DNA of 64,000 bases from assembly GCA_020853755.1 (NCBI GenBank), contig JADYYG010000014.1, positions 88,913 through 152,912 of the forward strand. The letters are read 5' to 3'. The notes under the pieces are model-generated. The model saw only the letters and a list, made by a program, of their open reading frames with translations. It made no database searches and was not told the DNA's origin. Positions 16,367 through 23,753 of this stretch are shown here, piece after piece. A program made the position numbers and the translations under genes. The stretch comes from Dehalococcoidia bacterium (lineage in GTDB: Bacteria > Chloroflexota > Dehalococcoidia > Tepidiformales > Tepidiformaceae). Numbering within the stretch: position 1 is the first letter of the stretch; each line of letters starts with the position of its first letter.

Positions 16367-18379
16367 CTACGGCCAGGCGAGATAGGCCGAGTTCACCCAC
16401 CCTTCGAGGCCGCCAGGCGTGCGCACGTAAACCCACGTGCCGTCCGTCCCCTGTTCGAGTCCACGCCGTCCTGCCGGGCGATCGGACGTTTCCGCCTGCG
16501 TCAGCGCCGAACCGTCCGCCAGCGTCGTGATGATCACGCCCGCCACCGATGGCCGGTCACGCAGGTTCAACCGATCTCCCTGTGCCGAAACTTTGAAACG
16601 CAAAGGCGACTCGATGGGGGTGTCCGCTGACTCGAACCTGGGTTGCAACAGGACTGGCGGAGAAGCCCCGCCATGCCCGCCGTGGGGGAGCGCGAAGGTC
16701 AGCCAATTAGGGCCAGCGGCCCATGGGTCGATGTGTGCCGGGCCTTCCTCGGTGCGAACGTTGGCTCTCACGATGTTGCCATCGCGGGTGTTCAGCACCG
16801 CCCACTTTCCCAGCGCGACCAGGTCCGTTCCTTCGGGACCCGGAATCACGCCCTGGACCCACGGTGACTGAAACCACATCCCATCCAACGCCGGGTCTGC
16901 CGAGAGCACGTACCCGTACCGTTGCGTGACGTTCCATGTCCCGCTCGCTCGGCGCGTGCTGATAACGCCGAAGTCGTAGCCGTTTTCAGCGCCGGCCGCC
17001 CTGAGGAGGCACGTGAACGCATCCGGCGCCATCCAGCGGCGGGCCGGCGCCCAGTCTCCGTAGTAAATACTCGCCGAACGAACCCGGCTCAGTACCTTGC
17101 CCGATGCTAGTTCGACGATCTCGACCGCTGGCCAGTACTCCCGTGGTCCATCAGCGGAGTCCGCCCCCGCCGAACGGAGAGGGATTTCCCGGAGGTACAG
17201 CCTTCCGTCGGTCGAGAAGCTGGCGGCGTGGTCGTGGAAGAGCGGTGTCGTCGAGCCACTGCCGTCCCATCGGAACTGCATCGCAAAAAGGTGCCAATCG
17301 AGCAGGAAGCTTTCCCCGCCGTCGAGCGGTTGAAACATCTCCAGCGAGAACCCTGCGTCGCTCGCTCCCGTCGTAAGGACGGTGTCATATGTGCCCCGAA
17401 CCTTTCCGGTGGCAGCATCGAGTAGTGTGACCACCAGCCGAGGGCCGCCGCCGGAAGCCACCGCCAGGGCGCCACCATCCGGGGAGATCAGCACCGGAGT
17501 CGAAAAGCCGGTCGGCGGGACAGTCACCGTTGCGAGCGGCTCGATCCCGGCGCCGGGCTGCGGCACGCGAAGCAGCGTCAGTTCGCCGGCGCCCTTGTTG
17601 GCTTCGCGGCGTTCGAAAACCAGCGTGGCATCGGGCAGACTGCCAGCCACCGTAACCAGGCTGAGTTTCAGGTGAGGCCACGACCAAGAGGTTTCCACAT
17701 TGAGCAGGTCCATCATGTGGGCCACCGGGGCAGCGCTGTTGTCGATCGCCGAGACGAACCGTCCGCCCGGCCACGTCCGGTACTCGGACACCCGGTCAGT
17801 CTTGAGCCGGTGCCCTCGGACTTCGCCGCCAACGGTGGCCATCAGGAAAAGCCCATGCGGCCAGTCGATGAGTTCGCCCCTGGCGAACGTCCGGACCTCC
17901 CACGTGTCCTTGAACGGGGCATCGGAAATGATCCCCTCCGGCGAATCTGACGTTACCGTGACGGTCGTGGCCGGGGTGCCGGGAGGTGCAACCTGTGAGT
18001 CGCCGGAATCCTCTCCCCACAACTTCCACGCGAGCGCACCGCCGCCGGCCACCGCCAACCCCGCGGCGCCGGCAGTAGCCAGGAAGGCTCGGCGCGAGTA
18101 GCGGCCGGTTGAAGGTGGCGGCGGCGCCGGCTGAGCCGCAGCTTCAGGTTCCTTTTCCTCGTCCTCAGTGCCGTTTGCCGCCCACTCTCGAAGAGCGGCG
18201 CGGTCCGGAACGCCCAATCGTGCGCAGACGCGCTCAATCCGCTCCTCCGCTTGCGAAACGGTCACGCCAAGCTGGACCGCAATCTGGGCCAGCGGAGCCC
18301 GCGACACAGCCATCTCATAGACACGCCGGTCTAACGGATCAAGGCGGCTCAGTCGATCCAAGCTGTAGCGACCTCCCAC
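16367..18379 (-). CDS. Membrane-anchored protein: N-terminal HTH, twin-arginine anchor, beta-propeller-like domain, C-terminal SH3b
   Basis: 670 residues with an unusual layout. Residues about 12-67 form a LuxR/sigma-like HTH (LDPLDRRVYEMA, then LAQIAVQLGVTVSQAEERI and RLGVPDRAALREW). A Pro-rich linker leads to a twin-arginine motif with one hydrophobic helix (RYSRRAFLATAGAAGLAVAG, about 93-118). After the membrane comes about 450 residues of repeating beta-strand sequence with VLISPDGGALAVASGGG, like a WD40/YVTN-type propeller. Residues about 600-670 are a bacterial SH3 domain (LNLRDRPSVAGVIITTL, WVYVRTPGGLEGWVNS). The prediction is a cytoplasmic DNA-binding domain tied across the membrane to a large outer domain, conceptually like Tat-inserted one-component regulators. 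GTG start at 18379; TACCAT lies 16 bases upstream. The stop TAG touches array copy B. Confidence 0.72.
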   Translation of the reverse strand: MGGRYSLDRLSRLDPLDRRVYEMAVSRAPLAQIAVQLGVTVSQAEERIERVCARLGVPDRAALREWAANGTEDEEKEPEAAAQPAPPPPSTGRYSRRAFLATAGAAGLAVAGGGALAWKLWGEDSGDSQVAPPGTPATTVTVTSDSPEGIISDAPFKDTWEVRTFARGELIDWPHGLFLMATVGGEVRGHRLKTDRVSEYRTWPGGRFVSAIDNSAAPVAHMMDLLNVETSWSWPHLKLSLVTVAGSLPDATLVFERREANKGAGELTLLRVPQPGAGIEPLATVTVPPTGFSTPVLISPDGGALAVASGGGPRLVVTLLDAATGKVRGTYDTVLTTGASDAGFSLEMFQPLDGGESFLLDWHLFAMQFRWDGSGSTTPLFHDHAASFSTDGRLYLREIPLRSAGADSADGPREYWPAVEIVELASGKVLSRVRSASIYYGDWAPARRWMAPDAFTCLLRAAGAENGYDFGVISTRRASGTWNVTQRYGYVLSADPALDGMWFQSPWVQGVIPGPEGTDLVALGKWAVLNTRDGNIVRANVRTEEGPAHIDPWAAGPNWLTFALPHGGHGGASPPVLLQPRFESADTPIESPLRFKVSAQGDRLNLRDRPSVAGVIITTLADGSALTQAETSDRPAGRRGLEQGTDGTWVYVRTPGGLEGWVNSAYLAWP

Positions 18380-18457
18380 ATAAACCCGCCCTCACATGGT
18401 AAGACGCATCTCGACCGCGATTGGTTCCCTCGGCGCTCCGCAATCCGAGCTATCTCA

Positions 18458-18513
18458 CCGGCCCGAAGGGCCGAATCCTCGATCCAAAATCCCCAATCCG
18501 AAATCGAAAATCC
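18458..18513 (-). repeat. GGATTNN heptamer array, copy C (directly after a TAG stop codon)
   Basis: On the minus strand, directly after the TAG (18516-18514) of the DEAD-box helicase gene: GGATTTT, CGATTTC, GGATTGG, GGATTTT, GGATCGA, GGATTCG, GCCCTTC, GGGCCGG. Nearly identical to copy B right arm, including the terminal CGGCCC-TTC-GGGCCG hairpin, but with one extra heptamer. Confidence 0.85.
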
Positions 18514-19827
18514 CTAGTCCCAGCGGGAGGGCAGCTTCAGATACTCCAGGCTCGCTTCGCCAACTTCTTTGCGGATGACGTCCCAGAAGTCGAGGTCCCA
18601 TTCGCCGACGAAGGAGTAGGAAGCCCCCTGCTTGCCGGCCCGGGCGGTACGCCCGATGCGGTGGATGTACTCCTCGGCGTTCTGGGGCACGTCATAGTTG
18701 ATGACGTTCTCGATGTCCGGGATGTCGAGGCCGCGAGCTGCCACGTTTGTGGCCACGAGGAATTCGAGCGCGCCCGAGCGGAAGTCCTGCATCACGCGGT
18801 CGCGCTGGCCCTGGCGAAGGTCGCCGTGGATGGCGCGCGCCTGCACGCCCGCAGCGTTCAGCTGGTCGGTCAGCCGGTCGACGCCGATCTTCGTGTTCCG
18901 GAAGATGAGCGTCCGCCCGAGGCCGTGCTGTTCGTAGATGAAGCGCAGGGCGAAGAACTTCTCGCGCTCTGAGACTTCGCAGTACAGCTGGCGGACGCCC
19001 GCGGCGGTGCGCTGTTCGGGCTCGATTTCGATGGTATCGGCCTTCCGCATGTGCCGGTAGGTCAGCCGCGCGATGCTCGTCGGCATCGTGGCGCTGAAAA
19101 GCGCCGTCTGGCGCTGTTTCGGGACGGTGCGAAGGATGTAGTCGATGTCGCGGGCGAAGCCGATGTCGAGCATCGCATCCGCCTCATCGAGAACCACGAA
19201 GTGGACGCGGTCGAGGCGGAGCGTGCCGCGCTTCAGGTGATCGATGACGCGGCCGGGCGTGCCGACGACGACATGCGCGCCTTTTTCGAGCGCGAGCAGG
19301 TCGGAGCGGACGCGGCTGCCACCAACGAGGCCGAGCGTGGTGAACCCGTAGAACAGCCCGAGGTGATGGATGACGTCCTTGACCTGGTTGGCAAGTTCGC
19401 GCGTCGGGACCATCACCACGGCCTGCACTTCGTTGCGGGAAGGGTCGATGGAGCGGGCGAGCGGGATGCCGAAGGCGATGGTCTTGCCGGTGCCGGTTTG
19501 AGCGAGGCCGATGAGGTCATCGCCGGCGAGCAGCCGGGGGAGGGCTGCTGCCTGGATTGGGGTGGGGTTCGCATAGCCGAGGGCGGCGATGGCCTCGAGC
19601 GCGGTTTCGCCTACGCCAAGGTCTGCGAACGCCCGGGAGATCGGCGCCTGGGCCGCGGGAAGACCGGGTTGCGACGCTGTGGGCGAACCGGCATCGGTGC
19701 TGCCGGCGCCACGCCCGCGACGGCCGCGGTTCCGCCGCCGGCGTGGGGCAAGGGGTTCGTGGGCAGCCGGGTGAGTGGCTTGCTCGTGGTGGGCGTGGGC
19801 CTGGTGGACGGGCGCGCGATGAGGCAC
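18514..19827 (-). CDS. DEAD-box ATP-dependent RNA helicase
   Basis: 437 residues. All helicase motifs are present: Q motif (ALGYANPTPIQAAALP), motif I AQTGTGKT, Ia PTRELANQ, Ib TPGRVIDH, II VLDEADAMLD, III SATMP, IV IFRNTK, V ATNVAARGLDIP and VI HRIGRTARAG. The protein unwinds structured RNA in ribosome assembly, mRNA decay or cold adaptation. The 65-residue N-terminal extension is His/Pro-rich then very basic (RRRRNRGRRGRG), while the C-terminus is short. The start is uncertain: GTG at 19827 has no Shine-Dalgarno, and the frame stays open upstream to 19938 without another good start. TAG stop adjoins heptamer array copy C. Confidence 0.9.
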   Translation of the reverse strand: MPHRAPVHQAHAHHEQATHPAAHEPLAPRRRRNRGRRGRGAGSTDAGSPTASQPGLPAAQAPISRAFADLGVGETALEAIAALGYANPTPIQAAALPRLLAGDDLIGLAQTGTGKTIAFGIPLARSIDPSRNEVQAVVMVPTRELANQVKDVIHHLGLFYGFTTLGLVGGSRVRSDLLALEKGAHVVVGTPGRVIDHLKRGTLRLDRVHFVVLDEADAMLDIGFARDIDYILRTVPKQRQTALFSATMPTSIARLTYRHMRKADTIEIEPEQRTAAGVRQLYCEVSEREKFFALRFIYEQHGLGRTLIFRNTKIGVDRLTDQLNAAGVQARAIHGDLRQGQRDRVMQDFRSGALEFLVATNVAARGLDIPDIENVINYDVPQNAEEYIHRIGRTARAGKQGASYSFVGEWDLDFWDVIRKEVGEASLEYLKLPSRWD

Positions 19828-20156
19828 GGGCGTCGCCAGGGCGGGCGTGATGGTTGCAACGGGCGAAGCGGGCGACGGGTCTTCCGTGGCGCTCTTTCGC
19901 CTTCGGGTGAGGAACGACAGCAGGGGCTCAGGGTCCTTTCAGTGGCGCCACGTTTCGGCGCCGAACAGGCCGCTGCGCCGAGCCCTCACAGGCGCGCTGA
20001 CCGGGTGGAATCAGGTGGACAGGAAAGAGCGCAGGCGACAAACGAACAGTACGAAAGACGTATGGGAGCGTTCAGAGGGCTCTCGGTCACCATCAACTCT
20101 GGTAGTGAGCATAACACAAGAGGTCACGGTCGTGGCCGCTCATCACGCAAAGCCGG
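19828..20156. other. Gene-free interval upstream of the DEAD-box helicase
   Basis: About 330 bases between two minus-strand genes. The helicase frame stays open to 19938. A GGCGCC-N7-GGCGCC palindrome (TGGCGCCACGTTTCGGCGCC) lies near 19943-19962. On the minus strand TATGCT (about 20114-20109) is a possible -10, which would give a leader of nearly 300 bases, a length seen for cold-shock helicase genes elsewhere. No RNA gene or short coding frame is convincing. Confidence 0.4.
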
Positions 20157-20783
20157 TTACGCCCGGACGCGGCTCATCAGCGCCAGCATGTTCACCTCCG
20201 GGTCACGGAAGAACGTCATCCACTCCTCGGTGCCGTCCGGGTGCGTGAAAATCTTGTGCGGCTCTCCTTCGAAGCGGACGCCCTTCGCTGTGAGCGAAGC
20301 CTGCGCCCCGTGGATGTCTTCGACCATGAAGTAGAGGACCGAGTTGCCGTTCCCCTGCGCCTCCGGGAGGGCGTCGAGCATGAGGCGCGTCCCGTCGCAG
20401 TCGAAGAACGCGAGTTGGCCGGCGGTGAAGAGGTGGGTCATGCCGAGCGTGTCCTTATAGAAGGGGAGGCAGGCATCGAGGTCCTTTACGGTCTGGGCGA
20501 CCTGGCCGATCGAGCCGAGGCTGACAGGCGTTCCGGGGGTGGGCATGGCGGTGCTCCTGAAAGGGTGGTTGAGCGGCAGCCCGTCCCAGCGGCGGATGGC
20601 CGCGCGCGAGGGCAGGTCGAGCTTGGCGCGGATGTTATCGAGGTGGTACTTCACCCCGTCGACGGAGGTTCCGCGCTGGACGGCAATGCGCCGGTTCGTC
20701 ATCCCGTGGCGCACCATGTGGACCACCTCCCATTCGCTGGGGGTGAGCACATCGGCGCTGCGCGGGCGGCCCGGTTTCGCCAT
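20157..20783 (-). CDS. LuxR-type HTH fused to a glyoxalase/VOC domain
   Basis: 208 residues. Residues about 10-65 are a LuxR-like HTH (LTPSEWEVVHMVRHGMTNRRIAVQRGT, HLDNIRAKLDLPSRAAIRRW). From about residue 80 a vicinal-oxygen-chelate domain follows (GQVAQTVKDLDACLPFYKDTLGM, GTRLMLDALPE, YFMVEDIHGAQASLTAKGVRF, GTEEWMTFFRDPEVNMLALM). VOC domains bind metal and small ligands as glyoxalases, dioxygenases or resistance proteins; here the VOC part may be the sensor of a one-component regulator. The ATG at 20781-20783 is chosen because TACAAT (20795-20790) ends exactly six bases upstream; a longer upstream frame has no such support. Confidence 0.82.
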   Translation of the reverse strand: MAKPGRPRSADVLTPSEWEVVHMVRHGMTNRRIAVQRGTSVDGVKYHLDNIRAKLDLPSRAAIRRWDGLPLNHPFRSTAMPTPGTPVSLGSIGQVAQTVKDLDACLPFYKDTLGMTHLFTAGQLAFFDCDGTRLMLDALPEAQGNGNSVLYFMVEDIHGAQASLTAKGVRFEGEPHKIFTHPDGTEEWMTFFRDPEVNMLALMSRVRA

Positions 20784-20789
20784 CGAAGG

Positions 20790-20795
20790 ATTGTA
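20790..20795 (-). promoter_or_regulatory. -10 element TACAAT, leaderless start of LuxR-VOC gene
   Basis: Minus-strand TACAAT, six bases, then ATG. No Shine-Dalgarno. Confidence 0.55.
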
Positions 20796-20886
20796 GGAAT
20801 CCTGCGCCAGAATTTCCCTCCCCCTCTTGCCGCAGCCGCCGCCCCGGATCATGCGAAAGACGCAGGAGGCGGCCGCGAATTCGCTC

Positions 20887-20892
20887 TACAAT
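20887..20892 (+). promoter_or_regulatory. -10 element TACAAT upstream of enoyl-CoA hydratase operon
   Basis: TACAAT lies 27 bases before the ATG at 20920, leaving room for the AGGAGG at 20905-20910. This leadered case contrasts with the leaderless promoters of its neighbours. Confidence 0.5.
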
Positions 20893-20919
20893 CCCCCTGC
20901 ACGCAGGAGGCTCCCCACG

Positions 20920-21825
20920 ATGACCGATTTCAACACGATCATGTACGAGGTCGACCGTGGCCGCGCGCGGATTACTCTGAACCGCCCGGAGAAACTGAAC
21001 GCGCTCTCGCTCGAACTCCAGACGGAGCTCAACACCGCCCTCTGGGAGGCGGACAACGACAACAACGTCCATGCGGTCATCCTCCGCGGCAACGGGCGCG
21101 CCTTCAGCGCCGGGTACGACCTGACGCCGCTCTCGAACCGGAAAGCTGCCGGCGCGACTTCGGACCAGTACACCGCCGTCTACCGTGGCGGCCGGACGTT
21201 CGACGATGACGCCTGGCAACTGGAGAAAGCCCAGCGCCTGCGCATGGCCATCTTCGACATGCACAAGCCGGTCATTGCCCAGGTGCACGGTTACTGCCTC
21301 GCGGGCGGGACCGACGTCGCGCTGCTCTGCGACATCATCATTGCCGCGGACGATGCGACTATCGGGTTTCCCCCGGCGCGGGCCATGGGCTCGCTCCCGA
21401 ACCAGATGTGGGTCTACCACTGTGGTCCGCAGTGGGCGAAGCGCCTCTTCCTCACCGGCGACACCATCACCGGCGCGGAGGCCGCCCAGATCGGCCTCGT
21501 GCTCAAGTCCGTCCCGGCGACTCAGCTCGCCCAGGAAGTTGAGTCCCTCGTCGACCGCATGGTGATGATCGACACCGACCTGCTCTCGGCGAACAAGCGC
21601 ATCGTGAACGTGGCGCTCGAACTGATGGGCGCGCGGACAATGCAGCGTTTCGGGGTCGAGAATGACGCTCGGGCGCACCTCGCGCCCAGTGTGCGGGAAT
21701 TCGGACGGATTGCCGGCGAACAGGGGCTGAAGGCGGCACTCCACTGGCGGGACGCCAAGTTCGGCGACGGCCGCGCGCGCGTGAACGGGCCCGAAATCCG
21801 GGACGAGAACGGCAGGCTCATATGA
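20920..21825 (+). CDS. Enoyl-CoA hydratase/isomerase family protein
   Basis: 301-residue crotonase-fold enzyme. ITLNRPEKLNALSLEL opens the domain; the first oxyanion-hole strand is LRGNGRAFSAGYDL and the second KPVIAQVHGYCLAGGTDVALLCDIIIAADDATIGFP. The second catalytic Glu of true hydratases (normally in GLPELGLIPG) corresponds to PPARAMGSLPN, where Ala/Arg replace it, so isomerase, hydrolase or another crotonase reaction is as likely as hydration. Start ATG has an AGGAGG about ten bases upstream. The stop overlaps the next gene (ATGA), so a four-gene cluster with two membrane proteins and an SDR-like protein follows. Confidence 0.88.
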   Translation: MTDFNTIMYEVDRGRARITLNRPEKLNALSLELQTELNTALWEADNDNNVHAVILRGNGRAFSAGYDLTPLSNRKAAGATSDQYTAVYRGGRTFDDDAWQLEKAQRLRMAIFDMHKPVIAQVHGYCLAGGTDVALLCDIIIAADDATIGFPPARAMGSLPNQMWVYHCGPQWAKRLFLTGDTITGAEAAQIGLVLKSVPATQLAQEVESLVDRMVMIDTDLLSANKRIVNVALELMGARTMQRFGVENDARAHLAPSVREFGRIAGEQGLKAALHWRDAKFGDGRARVNGPEIRDENGRLI

Positions 21826-22460
21826 CCATCAAGGCCACATCTGTCATCTCCATCCTCGCGATCTGGGTCTCCAGCATCGTCGCCGTGGCCATCGAACCTG
21901 ACGGCTGGTGGATCCTCATCTTTGCCTTCCTTGCGACGGCCGCCGTTGGCGCTTCGGCCTGGCGCAGGCTTGGGATATCCCGGCTGATCGCGATCGCCGG
22001 GACATGGCTGGGGGTGGCGTTCGCGGCGGGCGCCACCGGCGACGCTGCCTGGATATCCATCTTTGCCTTCCTGACCACGGCGGCTGTCGTTTACAGCACG
22101 ATGCGCCGCGATGCCTGGCTGCTCGGCGCCGGTATCACTACGGCCTGGCTGGCTACCGGGCTCGCCGTCCTCGTTCACGGGAGTGATGCCGCCTGGATGT
22201 GCGTCTTCGCCTTCGTCACCGCCGGCGCCGTCGCGAATAGCCACAACGCCACCATCCGCGGGGTGGCCGCCATCTTCTGGTGGGCCATCGCCGGGCTGCT
22301 CATCCTGATCTTCGGCGCAGGACTCGCCTGGCTAAGCGTGTTCGCCTTCATCCTCACCGCCTCGTCCATCGGGTTCGGGGGGTTCTCGTTCCCGCGCGGC
22401 CTCGAGTGGGACCTCTTCGACCATGACGACGACAGCGAGCGTGTGAAGGTCGTGCGCTAA
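21822..22460 (+). CDS. Hypothetical membrane protein
   Basis: 212 residues made almost entirely of hydrophobic segments, about seven to eight predicted helices in repeating pairs. A unit like AWISIFAFLTTAAVVYSTMRRDAWLLGAGITTAWLATG recurs four times in degenerate form (IFAFLATAAVGAS, IFAFLTTAAVVYS, VFAFVTAGAVANS, VFAFILTASSIGF), which suggests internal duplication. A short acidic C-terminal tail (LFDHDDDSERVKVVR) follows. Translationally coupled to the crotonase gene by a four-base ATGA overlap. No family recognised. Confidence 0.75.
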   Translation: MTIKATSVISILAIWVSSIVAVAIEPDGWWILIFAFLATAAVGASAWRRLGISRLIAIAGTWLGVAFAAGATGDAAWISIFAFLTTAAVVYSTMRRDAWLLGAGITTAWLATGLAVLVHGSDAAWMCVFAFVTAGAVANSHNATIRGVAAIFWWAIAGLLILIFGAGLAWLSVFAFILTASSIGFGGFSFPRGLEWDLFDHDDDSERVKVVR

Positions 22461-22463
22461 CAT
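22458..22463 (+). promoter_or_regulatory. -10 element TAACAT overlapping a stop codon
   Basis: TAACAT ends six bases before the ATG at 22470; its first three bases are the TAA stop of the upstream membrane-protein gene. It would give a leaderless internal promoter. Confidence 0.45.
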
Positions 22464-22469
22464 TGGCCC

Positions 22470-22691
22470 ATGCCAATCACCATCGCCGGTGACCCCGAAG
22501 AGCCGGACGACTACCGGAACGACGCGCCCGGGCCGGATGAGCGTGACCTCGACCTGATGGATGGGTCGTGGGAGCAGGAGTACTACTCGGGGCGAATGAA
22601 AGCGCGGAACTGGAACGCGATTGGCGTTGGTATTGCCATCCTCGTTATCGCCGGGCTTGTCGTGCCGATGATCCTCGCGGCGGTGAACTGA
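22470..22691 (+). CDS. Small single-pass membrane protein, 73 aa
   Basis: Very acidic N-terminal half (DPEEPDDYRND, GPDERDLDLMDG, WEQEYYSGRM) followed by one hydrophobic helix at the C-terminus (AIGVGIAILVIAGLVVPMILA). This is a tail-anchored topology with a cytoplasmic acidic domain. The stop overlaps the next start (TGATG), so both products come from one mRNA. No family recognised. Confidence 0.7.
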   Translation: MPITIAGDPEEPDDYRNDAPGPDERDLDLMDGSWEQEYYSGRMKARNWNAIGVGIAILVIAGLVVPMILAAVN

Positions 22692-23287
22692 TGGAGCCGC
22701 TCACCGGGAAAGTGGTTGCGATGGTCTGCCGCGGCAGCGAGGCCGACCGGGCCATCGCCGTCGCCCTCGCCGAGGCCGGCGCGGACATCGCCCTTGGCAC
22801 GGTGAGCCGCAAAAAGGACGAAGAGTTCGCCACCGCCTCCATCGCCAACGAGATCTGGGCCATCGGCCGCGAGCAGTTCAACACCGTCCTCGAGGCCGCC
22901 GACCCCGCGGCTGCCGCCGCCTTCGCCGGGGAGACCTGTGACCGCCTTGGCCGCTGCGACGCCGTGGTCATCGCGCCCGGTGCGGCGCGGCGCATCGACT
23001 GGGACCAGCTCTCGCGGGACGAATGGGAGCCGCTGCTGGCGGAAGGCCTCACGGCGCCGGTCATCGTCGCGCAGGCGTTCGCGCGCGTCCTCGAACGTGC
23101 CGGGGGCGGGATCGTCGCCCTCATCGATGACGATCCGGGGCCGTTGAATCTCCCCGGCGCGGTGGTCAACGAAGCAACCCGCGCCTTCGCGGCGCAACTC
23201 GGGCTCGCCTGGCAGAGCCGGCCGTTGCGGGCCCTCTTCGCCAGCCGTGAAGCAGCAGCCCGGCAACTCATCGACGTTCTCAAGTAA
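22691..23287 (+). CDS. SDR-fold protein lacking the catalytic Tyr/Lys
   Basis: 198 residues of Rossmann-like sequence: GKVVAMVCRGSEADRAIAVALAEAGADIALG at the N-terminus, DRLGRCDAVVIAPGAAR where SDRs have the NNAG motif, and AGGGIVALIDDDPG on strand five. In place of YxxxK there is NLPGAVVNEATRAFAAQLG, so neither catalytic residue is present, and the glycine motif is CRGSEADR rather than TGxxxGIG. A non-enzymatic or altered paralogue is likely. It starts with ATG at 22691, overlapping the stop of the small membrane protein. Confidence 0.72.
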   Translation: MEPLTGKVVAMVCRGSEADRAIAVALAEAGADIALGTVSRKKDEEFATASIANEIWAIGREQFNTVLEAADPAAAAAFAGETCDRLGRCDAVVIAPGAARRIDWDQLSRDEWEPLLAEGLTAPVIVAQAFARVLERAGGGIVALIDDDPGPLNLPGAVVNEATRAFAAQLGLAWQSRPLRALFASREAAARQLIDVLK

Positions 23288-23406
23288 CTCCCTCGAACCC
23301 CTACGCTGGCGCGGCCGTGCCGCTGCGCGTCCCGGCTGGCGAAGCAGGGCGTTGCCGTGTTTCTCCCCTCTCAGGAGTTACTCACAGAGTTTCAAGACGA
23401 GAATTA

Positions 23407-23453
23407 ATTTTCTTAAGGTATGTATTGACTTTTCTCAAGAAGTACCCGATGAT
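23407..23453 (+). promoter_or_regulatory. Promoter with repeated TTTTCTYAAG motif
   Basis: -35 TTGACT (23425-23430), 17-base spacer, -10 GATGAT (23448-23453). TTTTCTTAAG (about 23408-23417) and TTTTCTCAAG (about 23430-23439) are 22 bases apart and flank or overlap the -35, so a regulator could bind the same face of the helix twice. The AT-rich stretch is conspicuous in this GC-rich region. Confidence 0.5.
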
Positions 23454-23504
23454 GGCTGTGCGAGGGCCGGGATGCCCCCGCGAAACCAAGGAGAAGGAAC
23501 TGAA

Positions 23505-23732
23505 ATGGACCTCAACACCCACTTCCTCGCCAGCTACAGCGAGCACTTCGTCGAGTCTCGCCGTGAGTCGGCCCGCAACGTGCGCTTCGGGAACGGTTCG
23601 CGCGTCACCGCTATGATCGCCACGCTGGCAGCGGGCGTCCGCCGTGCCGCCGCGAACATCGAAGGATGGGCCCGCGGCACGGCGCGAGAGATCGCCGACT
23701 ACCGCCTGCCCGGCGTCAAGACCGCTCGCTAG
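23505..23732 (+). CDS. Hypothetical small basic protein, 75 aa
   Basis: Starts MDLNTHFLASYSEHFVESRR behind an AAGGAGAAGGA ribosome-binding site. The sequence is basic and helical, with a possible amphipathic segment VTAMIATLAAGVRRAAANIEG in the middle. It is first in a cluster with DUF2089 and DUF4097 genes, 21 bases before the DUF2089 start, and shares their promoter. Function unknown; a membrane-surface or regulatory peptide is possible. Confidence 0.65.
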   Translation: MDLNTHFLASYSEHFVESRRESARNVRFGNGSRVTAMIATLAAGVRRAAANIEGWARGTAREIADYRLPGVKTAR

Positions 23733-23753
23733 CGAGCCGTGGAGGAGAACGCG

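Noticed and set aside
15781..18513. Heptamer arrays considered as CRISPR or minor insertion-sequence ends
   Set aside because: Units are 7 bases with no spacers, there is no cas or transposase gene, and the arrays are imperfect. They are better described as a short tandem repeat element.
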